DNA of 64,000 nucleotides from an uncultured Clostridia bacterium (GCA_947631005.1 CANRJR010000001.1:1-64000); one strand, 5' to 3'; numbered from the stretch's first letter, positions 41,964 through 52,271 are shown. The notes: generated by a model not told the origin, from the sequence alone. Made by a program: numbers and translations.

Positions 41964-42085
41964 TATATTTTGCGGTGCGCTCGGTAAAGCCAACGTACCC
42001 GCCCGATGTCATTCCTATTTTTTGCTGTGCAATATACTTGAAATAATTCCCCTTTTTTGATATACTTGATTTCGGGGAGGCGTCC

Positions 42086-43534
42086 ATGAAAGAGCTTACC
42101 GTAGAAGAAAAAATTGCGGCGATCAAAAATACCGCAGGCTATCAAGACGTGAAAAACGCTTGGTTTCCGCCTTATCATGAAAAAAAGTATTATTTTGTAA
42201 GCTATTCGCACAAGGACTATAAATTGGTCTACGAAAGTTTGCACAGACTGCAAAACGGCGAAACGCAGCTCAATTTATGGTACGACCACAGTCTTGTCCC
42301 GGGCAGGGATTGGGAAATCGAAGCCCGCCGTTATATCGGCGACTTCAAATGCAAGGGCGTCATCTTTTTTTTGAGCGAAAATGCGGTGCTTTCGCAGTCC
42401 ATCCATAAAGAGATTGAATTCGTAAAAAACTGCGGGAAATCGTATCTTTCGATCAATCTACCTTGCGAAACGATCGAGGGGCATATCGGCGAATATTTAT
42501 CCGCCGCGCAAATGCTCAAATTATTAAAGCGACAAGGGCGGGAAATTGAAAATTACGACGAAAAAATGGCTGTTTTAAGGGAGACATTTAACGATAAGAT
42601 AACTTTCCTGCCGTTCAATGAAGATATCGACTCGCAGATCGAGAAAATTCTCTCCTTATGGCGCGAGCCTTTATTGGCGTTCCGTTCCGACGTCGCGGTT
42701 TCCGTAAACGATCTTCAAGTGGAAGTTGTGAAAGCGAATGAATTCGAATATTTGAATGAAGATTGGGAATCCGTCGTTGCCGACGAACTCGGTGACTGTG
42801 CATTCGCGAATTGCCGATGGCTGAAAGAAATCGAGCTGCCCGAGCATATCGCACGGATGGGCAATTATGTATTTTGCAATTGCACAAGCCTTGAAAACAT
42901 CGTCATCCCCGAAAAAGTACATTATATCGCCCGCGGAGTGTTTTCGGGTTGCACAAGTCTGAAAAGCGTAACCTTATCCGAAAAAACAACTACGATCGAC
43001 GCCGCGGCGTTTGAGAATTGCAGCAGTCTGAAAAGCATCACCATGCCAAACAGTGTAACTTCGCTGCGCGAATGGGCGTTCCGCGGTTGCAAAAGGCTGG
43101 AACACATCACTCTGTCCGAGAATATCCCTACGATCGCTATGGACGCGTTCTCTTTTTGCCGCAGTCTGAAAGACATTGTGCTACCCGATCGTTTGACCAA
43201 AATCGAGTCGGGCGCGTTCTTTCGTTGCGAAAGCCTTGAAACCGTATCGATCCCCGACGGCGTAACTTCGATCGGCGGAATCGTGTTCTACGGTTGCACA
43301 CGCCTGAAAAGCATAACGATACCTGCGAGCGTCACGTCGATCGGGAAGAAAACGTTCGGACTTTGCAACAGTTTGAAAGACATTTTTTATCGAGGGACAA
43401 AACAGCAATGGAGAGCCCTCGGCACGAACCTGCTGTGGGACGTCATTGCGCATGACGCTCGGGAGAACGTTATTCACGATTGCACGATCCATTGCGCAGA
43501 CGGGGATTGGAAGAAAGACGAGTTGACCGAATAG
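42086..43534 (+). CDS. TIR-like domain protein fused to BspA-type LRRs
   Basis: YYFVSYSHKDYKLVYESLHRL...LWYDHSLVPGRDWEIEARRYIGDFKCKGVIFFLSENAVLSQSIHKEIEF then LRR_5 repeats. Confidence 0.85.
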   Translation: MKELTVEEKIAAIKNTAGYQDVKNAWFPPYHEKKYYFVSYSHKDYKLVYESLHRLQNGETQLNLWYDHSLVPGRDWEIEARRYIGDFKCKGVIFFLSENAVLSQSIHKEIEFVKNCGKSYLSINLPCETIEGHIGEYLSAAQMLKLLKRQGREIENYDEKMAVLRETFNDKITFLPFNEDIDSQIEKILSLWREPLLAFRSDVAVSVNDLQVEVVKANEFEYLNEDWESVVADELGDCAFANCRWLKEIELPEHIARMGNYVFCNCTSLENIVIPEKVHYIARGVFSGCTSLKSVTLSEKTTTIDAAAFENCSSLKSITMPNSVTSLREWAFRGCKRLEHITLSENIPTIAMDAFSFCRSLKDIVLPDRLTKIESGAFFRCESLETVSIPDGVTSIGGIVFYGCTRLKSITIPASVTSIGKKTFGLCNSLKDIFYRGTKQQWRALGTNLLWDVIAHDARENVIHDCTIHCADGDWKKDELTE

Positions 43535-43641
43535 GTGCGTTTATTCCCCCCGAAAAAGATAATTTTTCTTATCGGGTTTTGTCTCTTGATTATTTTACAA
43601 TTTTGTGATATAATGTGGCTACAAAAGAGAAAAGGAAATCT

Positions 43642-44646
43642 ATGCAAGTCATAAGTCTATTTAGCGGGTGCGGAGGTCTTGATTTAGGATTTGAACGTGC
43701 TGGATTTGAGATTCCGATTGCCAATGAGTACGACGCTTCCATTTGGGATACTTATTGCCTCAACCACCCATGCACCGATTTAATTAAAAGTGATATCCGC
43801 GTGCTTGACGAGAATATGTTCCCGCGCAACGTGGACGGCATGATAGGCGGTCCTCCTTGTCAGTCATGGTCGGAGGCTGGTTCGTTGCGCGGCATAAACG
43901 ATGCGCGCGGAAGATTATTTTACGAATATATTCGAATTTTAAGAACAATTCGACCTAAATTTTTTCTCGCGGAAAATGTAAGCGGCATGCTTGCACAACG
44001 TCATTCGAGTGCGGTTCAACAAATTATTAACACTTTTCAGAGTTGCGGCTATAACGTAACCCTCTCCTTGGTCAATGCGAAAAATTATGGCGTAGCGCAA
44101 GAACGTCGTCGCGTTTTTTATATTGGTTTTCGTGAGGATCTTAATATACAATTCGCATTTCCGCAAGGCTCTACACAAAACGACGATCTGAAATTGACAT
44201 TGCGAGATGTAATCTGGGACTTACAAGACACGGCCGTCCCCGCAGGACCGCGCAACTATCATAATCCCGACGCGATCAATAACAATGAGTATTTTACAGG
44301 TACATTCTCCCCCATTTTTATGAGCCGCAATCGTGTGAAATCTTGGGACGAGCAAGCGTTTACGGTACAGGCGTCGGGACGACAATGTCAACTTCACCCG
44401 CAAGCCCCGAAAATGGTGTTAATTTCACAAAACAAGCGAGAGTTTGTCAAAGGGCAAGAACACTTATACCGAAGAATGACGATTCGTGAAATTGCAAGAA
44501 TCCAAGGTTTCCCCGATTCCTTCCGATTCCTTTATGAGAATACGGATGACGCCTATAAAATGATAGGGAATGCCGTTCCCGTGAATCTTGCATATGAAGT
44601 TGCAATCGCAATAAAAAATGTTTTATGTACATTGGGAGTAAAGTAA
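43642..44646 (+). CDS. DNA (cytosine-5)-methyltransferase, M.HaeIII-like
   Basis: [112 protein letters not shown]. Confidence 0.95.
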   Translation: MQVISLFSGCGGLDLGFERAGFEIPIANEYDASIWDTYCLNHPCTDLIKSDIRVLDENMFPRNVDGMIGGPPCQSWSEAGSLRGINDARGRLFYEYIRILRTIRPKFFLAENVSGMLAQRHSSAVQQIINTFQSCGYNVTLSLVNAKNYGVAQERRRVFYIGFREDLNIQFAFPQGSTQNDDLKLTLRDVIWDLQDTAVPAGPRNYHNPDAINNNEYFTGTFSPIFMSRNRVKSWDEQAFTVQASGRQCQLHPQAPKMVLISQNKREFVKGQEHLYRRMTIREIARIQGFPDSFRFLYENTDDAYKMIGNAVPVNLAYEVAIAIKNVLCTLGVK

Positions 44647-44648
44647 AA

Positions 44649-45602
44649 ATGAGCGAACAGAGCAACAATTTGGGACGCGCTTATGAATATATTTGTTTGA
44701 TAACTTTGTCGGAAGAAATCAAACGTTTCCGAGACGTTGATATAGAACAAAACAGCGCATATCACGCTGCGCGTCGCGCTTGGTCTACAATAAGCATAGC
44801 TTCGCAAGAAATTTTGCGGGGTAGCGCAAAAGCCACTGTTGCAACGGTGTTTGACATGGAGCCCACGATCATAGATCAAAATGGCGATGTGCTTTTACTT
44901 CAAATCCAACCAGACCAAAAAGGAAAAGATGGGGATGTCCGCGATATTGTCATTACCCGTAAAGATCTTGAATGGGAAATCGGATTAAGCATTAAGCACA
45001 ATCATTTTGCAGTAAAACACAACCGCCTCGCAAAAAATCTCGATTTTGGTGCAAAGTGGTATGCAATACCATGTTCGAAAAGTTATTGGGAAAGCGTCAC
45101 GCCGATTTTTCAACGTTTGGAGCAAGAACAACAGCTTGCGCATGTTTGGCGTGATTTGAAAGATAAAGATACGAATGTCTATATCCCGTTACTCAATGCC
45201 TTCATGAAAGAAGTCAAAAATAGCAATGCGATTGATCCCGCCGTCCCGAAAAAAATGGTCGAATATCTCCTCGGCGAGTTCGACTTTTACAAAATTATAA
45301 GTATAGATTCAAAGCGGCTTACGCAAATCCAAACCTATAATATGCACGGACAACTCAATCATTCGACGCACAAAATAGCACCTAAAATCTTCGTTCCGCT
45401 CGCGGCTCTTCCGACAAGGATCGTTTCGATGGAGTTTAAGCCGAATAGCACAACTACCGTAGAACTCTATATGGATGGCGGTTGGCAATTCAGTTTTCGG
45501 ATTCACAATGCGTCAACGATAGTTGAGCCGAGTTTGAAATTTGATATTCAAATGATTGGAATGCCAACAGCGATTATTTCCATTGATTGTAAATGGAATT
45601 AA
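44649..45602 (+). CDS. Type II restriction endonuclease, HaeIII family
   Basis: GRAYEYICLITLSEEIKR...GDVRDIVITRKDLEWEIGLSIKHNHFAVKHNRLAKNLDFGAKWYAIPCSKSYWESVTPIFQRL; starts 3 nt after the methyltransferase stop. Confidence 0.85.
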   Translation: MSEQSNNLGRAYEYICLITLSEEIKRFRDVDIEQNSAYHAARRAWSTISIASQEILRGSAKATVATVFDMEPTIIDQNGDVLLLQIQPDQKGKDGDVRDIVITRKDLEWEIGLSIKHNHFAVKHNRLAKNLDFGAKWYAIPCSKSYWESVTPIFQRLEQEQQLAHVWRDLKDKDTNVYIPLLNAFMKEVKNSNAIDPAVPKKMVEYLLGEFDFYKIISIDSKRLTQIQTYNMHGQLNHSTHKIAPKIFVPLAALPTRIVSMEFKPNSTTTVELYMDGGWQFSFRIHNASTIVEPSLKFDIQMIGMPTAIISIDCKWN

Positions 45603-45753
45603 AAACTTGTAGTCTGTATTCAAATTGGCGATCCCTCTTTTTATTGACGGTTTCGCCTGTGTACAAAATATCCGACATAAGACGCGGGCGGTCGTCCGCG
45701 TCTTATGTTGTATTTCTTGACGGAATCGGAGAACGAGGCGCGGGGTTGCTCCC

Positions 45754-46638
45754 CTACTTTGCTTGAAGAAAAGCGCGGAGGCGGGATAAAAAGAGCTCGG
45801 CGCATTTCGGGAACACCTGATGTTTTTTCCATGCGATGTCGAGGTGCGAGGTGAGGGCGGGATAGAGCGGCTTGAAACAGAGCGCGCTGTCGCCCGCGGT
45901 ATTGATGATGTGTTCGAGCCCGACGGCGTAGCCGACCCCCTCTTCCACGAGAAGAGACGCGTTGTACAACAAGTCGTATGTGGCGACGATATTCAGCTCT
46001 TCCTGCCGCCTATGAAACCACTCGCCGATCGGGCTCTTCCCGAGCGAATGGCGGGAACGGATGAGCGGGACGCGCCAAAGATCTTCGGGGCAAATGTGCT
46101 CCTTTTCCGCGAGCGGGCTGTCTTTCCGCATGAGGACGCCCCATGTATCGACGAGCGGCAGGCGCAAATATTCGTAATCTCCGAGGTCGGACGGCTCGAT
46201 GAAGATGCCGAAGTCAATGAGCCCCTTGTCGAGCTTTTCGGCGATCGAACGCATATCCCCGCTGTACAAATGAAATTTGACGTCGGGGTGGTCGTGCTGC
46301 ATGTCGCGCGCCGCCCCCGCGATGAGCTTCAACGCATAGCTCTCCCCGCCGCCGATGCGGATGTCGCCGCTCACCCTGCCCGCAGGCGTTTTCAGTTCGC
46401 CCTCCGCCTGACGGTAGAGTTCCAAGATCTCCTCGGCGCGCTGGTACAACAGCCGCCCCGCTTCGGTGAGCGCGATCTTCCTGCTCCCCCGCTCGAACAG
46501 CCTCTGCCCGAGCTCCTCTTCGAGCTGTTGCATCTGGCGGGACAGGCTCGGCTGGGACAAAAACAAACTGTTCGCCGCGCGCGAAATGCTCTGTTCCCGC
46601 GCGACCGCGACGAAATATCGCAAGACCCGTATCTCCAT
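45754..46638 (-). CDS. LysR-family transcriptional regulator
   Basis: Start MEIRVLRYFVAVAREQSISRAANSLFLSQPSLSRQMQQLEEELG. Confidence 0.95.
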   Translation of the reverse strand: MEIRVLRYFVAVAREQSISRAANSLFLSQPSLSRQMQQLEEELGQRLFERGSRKIALTEAGRLLYQRAEEILELYRQAEGELKTPAGRVSGDIRIGGGESYALKLIAGAARDMQHDHPDVKFHLYSGDMRSIAEKLDKGLIDFGIFIEPSDLGDYEYLRLPLVDTWGVLMRKDSPLAEKEHICPEDLWRVPLIRSRHSLGKSPIGEWFHRRQEELNIVATYDLLYNASLLVEEGVGYAVGLEHIINTAGDSALCFKPLYPALTSHLDIAWKKHQVFPKCAELFLSRLRAFLQAK

Positions 46639-46746
46639 CCTTTTCCTCCGCGGACAGCATACCACGGTTTTCCATGCTTGTCAAGCATATCATTCTATAA
46701 AATATAGGTATTTGACATATCTTTACAGCGGGATTATAATGAAAAT

Positions 46747-47316
46747 ATGGATACGGAACAATTCAAGGCGGCGATGAAACGGCAGGACTACATTGGGGGA
46801 AGTTCCGAAATGCACCTGCACATGTTCGAAATGGCAGACCGTGCGCGCAGGATCACGGCAAAGATCAACGGCGGCTATCATACGGCGGACGAACTGCGCC
46901 AGCTCTTCTCCGAGCTCATCGGGCAAGAGGTGGACGAGAAATTCGGACTGTTTCCCCCCTTTTACACCGACTACGGGCAGAATATCAAGCTCGGGAAAGG
47001 GGTATTTCTCAATGCGGGCTGTTGCTTTCAGGATCAAGGCGGGATCGAGATCGGCGACGGCGCGCTCATCGGACATCAAGTTGTGATCGCGACGCTCAAC
47101 CACGATCCCGACCCGAGCAAGCGGCAGAACATGCGTCCCGCGCCCGTCAAGATCGGGAACGGGGTATGGATCGGGGCGCACGCCACCATTCTTCCCGGGG
47201 TGACGGTGGGCGACGGCGCGGTGATCGGGGCGGGCGCGGTGGTGACCAAAGACGTCCCCCAAAACGCGGTCGCCGTCGGCGTCCCCGCAAAAATCGTAAA
47301 ACAAATCCAATCATAA
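46747..47316 (+). CDS. Sugar O-acetyltransferase (left-handed beta-helix)
   Basis: [38 protein letters not shown]...[39 protein letters not shown]. Confidence 0.93.
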   Translation: MDTEQFKAAMKRQDYIGGSSEMHLHMFEMADRARRITAKINGGYHTADELRQLFSELIGQEVDEKFGLFPPFYTDYGQNIKLGKGVFLNAGCCFQDQGGIEIGDGALIGHQVVIATLNHDPDPSKRQNMRPAPVKIGNGVWIGAHATILPGVTVGDGAVIGAGAVVTKDVPQNAVAVGVPAKIVKQIQS

Positions 47317-47334
47317 AAATAAGGAGGATCGGAT

Positions 47335-48510
47335 ATGATCGGAAACTTCACTTACTGCAACCCGACCAAGCTCTACTTCGGCAAAGGCGCGCTGGCGGGG
47401 CTCGACGAAGAGCTCCCGAAATACGGCAAGAACGTTTTGCTCGTGTACGGCGGCGGGTCGATCAAGCGAAACGGCGTCTACGAAAAGGTGCTCGCCCGTC
47501 TCAAAGCGAACGGCAAGACGGTTTTCGAGGACGGCGGCGTGATGCCAAATCCCACCATCGACAAGGTGAAAGAGGGCGTGGCGCGGGCGAAAGCGGCGAA
47601 CGCCGACCTCATTTTGGCGGTCGGCGGCGGGTCGGTCTGCGACTACGCCAAGGCAGTTTCGGTCTCCGTCCATTGCGACGAGGACATTTGGGAGAAGTAC
47701 TTCATCCGCTTCGACGACGTGAGTTGCGAGGTCGTTCCCGTCGGGTGCGTGCTCACCATGGTGGGGACGGGCAGCGAGATGAACGGCGGGTCGGTCATCA
47801 CCAATCCCGCGCAGAAGCTCAAAATCGGACACGTATTCGGGGAAAACGTCTTTCCCAAGTTCTCCGTGCTCGATCCCGAGTTCACGTTTACCCTCCCCAA
47901 ATATCAAATGGTCTCTGGCATATACGACATCATGTCGCACATCCTCGAACAGTACTTTTCGGGGACGGACGACAACACGAGCGACTACATCGCCGAGGGG
48001 CTGTTGCGGTCGCTCATCCATAGCGCGGACATCGCCGTGGAAAACCCGCTCGACTACGAGGCGCGGAGCAACATCATGTGGACGGCGACGTGGGCTCTCA
48101 ACACCCTCATCGCCAAAGGCAAGACGACCGATTGGATGGTGCACATGCTCGGTCAGGCGGTGGGCGCGCATACGAACGCCACGCACGGCATGACCCTCTC
48201 CGCCGTGAGTATGCCCTATTACAGACACATCCTCCCCTACGGCGTTGAAAAATTCGCGCGGTATGCGCAAAACGTTTGGGGCGTTCCCGCAGGCGATCCC
48301 GAGACGACCGCCCGCGCGGGGCTCGCCCGCATGGAGGCGTGGATGAGGAAGTTGGGGCTCGCGATGGATCTCACCGAACTCGGCGCGACGCGGGAGATGC
48401 TCGACGGCATGGTGCAAAGTACGCTCATCATGGACGGCGGCTATAAAATTCTCGAAAAAGCGGAGATCCGCGCGATCTTCGAAGAGAGCTTCGGGGAGGC
48501 GCGGGCATGA
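47335..48510 (+). CDS. Iron-containing alcohol dehydrogenase
   Basis: NFTYCNPTKLYFGKGAL...LLVYGGGSIKRNGVYEKV...ILAVGGGSVCDYAKAVS; MLGQAVGAHTNATHGMTLS. Confidence 0.94.
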   Translation: MIGNFTYCNPTKLYFGKGALAGLDEELPKYGKNVLLVYGGGSIKRNGVYEKVLARLKANGKTVFEDGGVMPNPTIDKVKEGVARAKAANADLILAVGGGSVCDYAKAVSVSVHCDEDIWEKYFIRFDDVSCEVVPVGCVLTMVGTGSEMNGGSVITNPAQKLKIGHVFGENVFPKFSVLDPEFTFTLPKYQMVSGIYDIMSHILEQYFSGTDDNTSDYIAEGLLRSLIHSADIAVENPLDYEARSNIMWTATWALNTLIAKGKTTDWMVHMLGQAVGAHTNATHGMTLSAVSMPYYRHILPYGVEKFARYAQNVWGVPAGDPETTARAGLARMEAWMRKLGLAMDLTELGATREMLDGMVQSTLIMDGGYKILEKAEIRAIFEESFGEARA

Positions 48511-49127
48511 AAGTTCTGCTCCTCAACGGAAGTCCGAGAAAGGACGGCTGTACCTTTACCGCGCTCTCGGAAGTCGCGTGCGGACTGCAAGCGGAGGGCG
48601 TCCAAACGGAACTGTTGCAGATCGGCAACAAGCCCGTGCAGGACTGCGTCGCGTGCGGCGGGTGCGAGCAGACGGGCAGATGCGTATTCGACGACTGCGT
48701 GAACGAATGGCTCGAAAAAGCCGAGACCGCGGACGGGTTCGTGTTCGGGACGCCCGTCTACTATGCGCACCCCTCGGGGCGCGTCCTCTCCGTCCTCGAC
48801 CGAATGTTCTATGCGGGCGGGGCGGCGTTTGCGCACAAGCCCGCCGCCGTGGTCGCCTCCGCCCGTCGGGCAGGCACGACCGCATCGCTCGACGTCCTCA
48901 TGAAATATCTCGGGATCTCCGAGATGCCCGTGGTCTCCTCCACCTATTGGAACATGGTGCACGGAAATTCCCCCGAAGAAGTGCGGCGCGACCTCGAAGG
49001 CATGCAGACCATGCGAAACATCGCAAAGAACATGGCTTGGCTGCTACGTTGCATCGAGGCGGGAAGGCGCGCGGGGATCGACGCGCCCCCCACCGCCCGC
49101 GCCGTATGGACGAACTTTATCCGTTGA
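48507..49127 (+). CDS. Flavodoxin-fold NAD(P)H-dependent FMN reductase
   Basis: MKVLLLNGSPRKDGCTFTALSEVACGLQAEG; CVACGGCEQTGRC. Confidence 0.9.
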   Translation: MKVLLLNGSPRKDGCTFTALSEVACGLQAEGVQTELLQIGNKPVQDCVACGGCEQTGRCVFDDCVNEWLEKAETADGFVFGTPVYYAHPSGRVLSVLDRMFYAGGAAFAHKPAAVVASARRAGTTASLDVLMKYLGISEMPVVSSTYWNMVHGNSPEEVRRDLEGMQTMRNIAKNMAWLLRCIEAGRRAGIDAPPTARAVWTNFIR

Positions 49128-49134
49128 GGCAAGC

Positions 49135-50088
49135 ATGAAAAAGCAGATCGCGCTTCTTATGGGAGCGTTTTTGGCATGTTGTTTGTTGACGGCTTGCGAC
49201 CGTAAAACGCAAAATACGGACGGCGCGCCCGCGGACGGCGTGCTCGTCGCCTACTTCTCGTGCACGGGGACGACCGAGGACGTTGCGGAGAAGATCGCAT
49301 CCAAAACGGGCGGGACGCTCTTTGAGATCGTCCCCGCCGTCCCCTACACCGCCGCCGACCTCGACTACAACTCGGATTGCCGCGCCAACCGCGAACAAAA
49401 CGACCCCGCCGCCCGTCCCGCGCTTGCGCAAACCGCCGACACAGACGGGTACGACGTCGTGTTTTTGGGCTACCCTATCTGGTGGGCGCAAGCCCCGAAG
49501 ATCATCTACACCTTTCTCGAAAGTGGCGATTTTTCGGGCAAGACGATCGTGCCGTTCTGCACGTCGGGTTCGAGCGGCGTCGGGTCGAGCGCGACCAATT
49601 TACATCCGCTTGCGAAGAACGCAAATTGGCTCGACGGCAAGCGATTCCCCGCGGGCGCGCCCTCTTCCGCAGTCGATACATGGGTCGATTCGCTCGGGCT
49701 GGATTTCAAGACGGACGAAAGCGGGCAGACCGAGCAAATTTTTCTGACCGTCGGCGGGCGGAAGATCGCCGTAAAACTCGAACACAACGTTGCGACCGAC
49801 GCGCTCGTCGGGCTTCTGAAAGAGGGCGACGTCACCTATACCGCGCACGAGTACGGCGGGTTCGAAATGGTGGGCAGTTTGGGGCGTTCCCTCCCCCGCG
49901 ACGACGCGCAGACGACGACCGGGGCGGGCGACGTCGTGCTCTACGAGGGGGATCGGATCGTCCTCTTTTACGGAAGCAACGCGTGGAGCTATACGCGGAT
50001 CGGGAAAGTGCAGGGCGTATCCGAAGCGGAATGGAGGGAGATCCTCACCCAAGCCGCCTCGCTCACGGTGACGGTCGGCTTACAATGA
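49135..50088 (+). CDS. Lipoprotein: flavodoxin fused to cyclophilin-like domain
   Basis: CCLLTACDRK lipobox; VLVAYFSCTGTTEDVAEKIA; FLGYPIWWAQAPKIIYTFLE; C-terminal cyclophilin_like region with DVVLYEGDRIVLFYGSNAWSYTRIGKV. Confidence 0.88.
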   Translation: MKKQIALLMGAFLACCLLTACDRKTQNTDGAPADGVLVAYFSCTGTTEDVAEKIASKTGGTLFEIVPAVPYTAADLDYNSDCRANREQNDPAARPALAQTADTDGYDVVFLGYPIWWAQAPKIIYTFLESGDFSGKTIVPFCTSGSSGVGSSATNLHPLAKNANWLDGKRFPAGAPSSAVDTWVDSLGLDFKTDESGQTEQIFLTVGGRKIAVKLEHNVATDALVGLLKEGDVTYTAHEYGGFEMVGSLGRSLPRDDAQTTTGAGDVVLYEGDRIVLFYGSNAWSYTRIGKVQGVSEAEWREILTQAASLTVTVGLQ

Positions 50089-50167
50089 CGGTCGTTGCGG
50101 GAGGATCTTTGCGAAAATATCTTGAAATCCGCGCGGCGATATGCTATAATACAGCCGAGGTATAGCT

Positions 50168-51448
50168 ATGTCGGAAAAGAAAGATATCTTTATATCCTAT
50201 TCCAATGTCGACCGCGACGGGGTGGAACAGATCGTAAATACCATCAAGTACTACGGCGTTTCGTGTTGGTTTCAGTTGCGGGACAGCAAACAGCATTACA
50301 TCGAGGAGATCAATCAGGCGATCAACAACTCGCGCGACTTCGTCATCTTCTTGTCGAACGCAAGCGTCTCCTCGCTCATGGTGCGCAACGAAATCTCCCG
50401 CGCCATCTTCCAGCAGAAAAAGGACGCCTCGTACGACATCGTTCCCGTCGTCATCGGCGACCTTTCCGAAGAAAATCTCGAGATCATCAACCTCTATCTC
50501 GGCAGTCTGAATTGGCTCTACGCCGATAAATACGCCGACCCCGAAAGCCTCGCGCTCGCCATCTTCGAACAGGCGGGCATCGAGCCCGTGCGGACGGAAG
50601 AGCATACCCAGAGTGCCTATTCCACCGAAAAAGAGGCGGAAAAGATCCGTCTCAAAGAGCAAAACAAATATTTCAACGTCTATGCCGAAAAGTATCTCGA
50701 CGAGGTGTTTTTGAAATACGACGACCCCGCGGTGCTCGACGTGGGTTGCGACACGGGCGACAACATCCTGTTGCGCTTGCAGGGGCGCAAATACCGCTTC
50801 CTCGTGGGCGTCGACCGCAACCCCGCCGCCGTAGAAGAAGCCGCCGCCTCCGCGCCCGAAAACGCCGCGTTCCTCTGTTGCGACGTGACTTCGGACGACT
50901 TCGTGCGCACCCTCTTCGGGCAGATGCAACGGCTTCGGATCATCGGCTTCGACGTCATCCATATCTCCGCCGTCCTCCTGCACCTCGCCAAGGTGGACGA
51001 GCTGTTGAAAAACCTGTATATGCTGCTCAACCCCGGCGGGACGATCTTCATCCAGGACGAGGACGACGGCGTGAATCTCGCCTATCCCAATTCCACCTAC
51101 TTCGACGATTGCTTTTACATATGGGAACATTCCAAGGAATCGGGCGACAGGAGCACGGGGCGCAAGCTCCCCTCCATGCTGCAAGAGGCGGGCTTCCGAA
51201 ACATCGCGCTGCATTCCTCGGCGATCTCCTCCGTCGACTTCGGCGGCAAATTCAAGGAGGAGCTGTGGGATCTTTACTTCAATCCCGAACTGTGGTCGGC
51301 GGACAGCGCGGCGTATTTCGACAACTACGAGGCGTTCGACCGCCTCGGCAAGGTACAGGCGCGGCACGCGCAAATGAAAGCCGATTACATGAGCGGAAAA
51401 TACTTCATCATGCTCGGCATTTTCTTCCTTACGGCGACCAAAGAATAG
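50168..51448 (+). CDS. TIR-domain/class I SAM methyltransferase fusion
   Basis: KKDIFISYSNVDRDGVEQIVNTIKYYGVSCWFQLRD...FVIFLSNASVSSLMVRNEISRAI then AVLDVGCDTGDNILLRLQGRKYRFLVGVDRNPAAVEEA...MLLNPGGTIFIQDEDDG. Confidence 0.88.
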   Translation: MSEKKDIFISYSNVDRDGVEQIVNTIKYYGVSCWFQLRDSKQHYIEEINQAINNSRDFVIFLSNASVSSLMVRNEISRAIFQQKKDASYDIVPVVIGDLSEENLEIINLYLGSLNWLYADKYADPESLALAIFEQAGIEPVRTEEHTQSAYSTEKEAEKIRLKEQNKYFNVYAEKYLDEVFLKYDDPAVLDVGCDTGDNILLRLQGRKYRFLVGVDRNPAAVEEAAASAPENAAFLCCDVTSDDFVRTLFGQMQRLRIIGFDVIHISAVLLHLAKVDELLKNLYMLLNPGGTIFIQDEDDGVNLAYPNSTYFDDCFYIWEHSKESGDRSTGRKLPSMLQEAGFRNIALHSSAISSVDFGGKFKEELWDLYFNPELWSADSAAYFDNYEAFDRLGKVQARHAQMKADYMSGKYFIMLGIFFLTATKE

Positions 51449-51489
51449 CCCTCTTTCCGCAAAAAACGCACAAACGCTATCAAACGAAC

Positions 51490-51527
51490 GAAAAAGCGAC
51501 CCCGCTTTCGCGGGGTCGCTTTTTCGT
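51490..51527. terminator. Bidirectional terminator
   Basis: aaaaagcgaccccgctttcgcggggtcgcttttt. Confidence 0.85.
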
Positions 51528-51532
51528 ATTTG

Positions 51533-51730
51533 TTATTCCACGCCTTCGTTGAGTTTTGCCAAAAGCGCGTCGAGGTCCTCGCCGTGTACGGCGACCGCCT
51601 CCGCGATCGTTTCGCCGTGCGCCATTGCGCAGCCGATGCAATGCATGCCCGTCGAAAGCAAGATCTCCGCCGCGTCGGGATTGAGTTCGAGGCAGTCGGA
51701 AATCAACGTATCCGCAGTAATTTTAGCCAT
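51533..51730 (-). CDS. DUF1858 / hybrid-cluster-associated redox disulfide protein
   Basis: MAKITADTLISDCLELNPDAAEILLSTGMHCIGCAMAHGETIAEA. Confidence 0.9.
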   Translation of the reverse strand: MAKITADTLISDCLELNPDAAEILLSTGMHCIGCAMAHGETIAEAVAVHGEDLDALLAKLNEGVE

Positions 51731-51815
51731 ATCAATACACTCCTTGGTTTTGTTCTCGTATATTCTATCACACTTTTTCTTTCATTTCAACCGTTTTGCG
51801 CAAAATTTTTTTGAT

Positions 51816-52271
51816 TTATAGGGTGAACAGCCAATAGATGAGCCCGACCGCCGCCCCCGCCGATACGCCGAATACGATGATGGGTCCCGCAACGATGAAC
51901 ATCTTCGCCGCCATGCCGTACACAAACCCCTCCGTTTTGAACTCGATGGCAGGCGAGGCGACCGAGTTTGCGAACCCCGTGATGGGCACGATGCTCCCCG
52001 CGCCCGCGTTCTTCCCGATGCGGTCGTACACGCCGAGCCCCGTTAAAAGACAGCCCAAAAAGATGAGCAAAACCGACACCGTTCCCGCGAGCATGTCCCC
52101 CGAAAGTCCCGCAAATTCGAGCATATACCGAAAAAACTGCCCGATACAGCAGATGAAGCCGCCGACGGCGAACGCCCTGCCGCACGTTTTGAAGTGCTGG
52201 GTGGGCGGGTCGAACGCGTTCACATAGCGAAGATAGTTGCGGTTGAGATTTTCCCGCGATTGACCCGTCAC
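51816..52271 (-). CDS. spoVAC: Stage V sporulation protein AC
   Basis: NYLRYVNAFDPPTQHFKTCGRAFAVGGFICCIGQF...GAGSIVPITGFANSVASPAIEFKTEGFVYGMAAKMFIVAGPIIVFG. Confidence 0.93.
   Translation of the reverse strand: MTGQSRENLNRNYLRYVNAFDPPTQHFKTCGRAFAVGGFICCIGQFFRYMLEFAGLSGDMLAGTVSVLLIFLGCLLTGLGVYDRIGKNAGAGSIVPITGFANSVASPAIEFKTEGFVYGMAAKMFIVAGPIIVFGVSAGAAVGLIYWLFTL

Noticed and set aside
41628-45602. Classical integrase-mediated island at tRNA-Pro(AGG)
   Set aside because: A tRNA tail copy exists, but only ~200 bp from the tRNA rather than beyond the R-M/TIR genes, and no integrase gene is visible.
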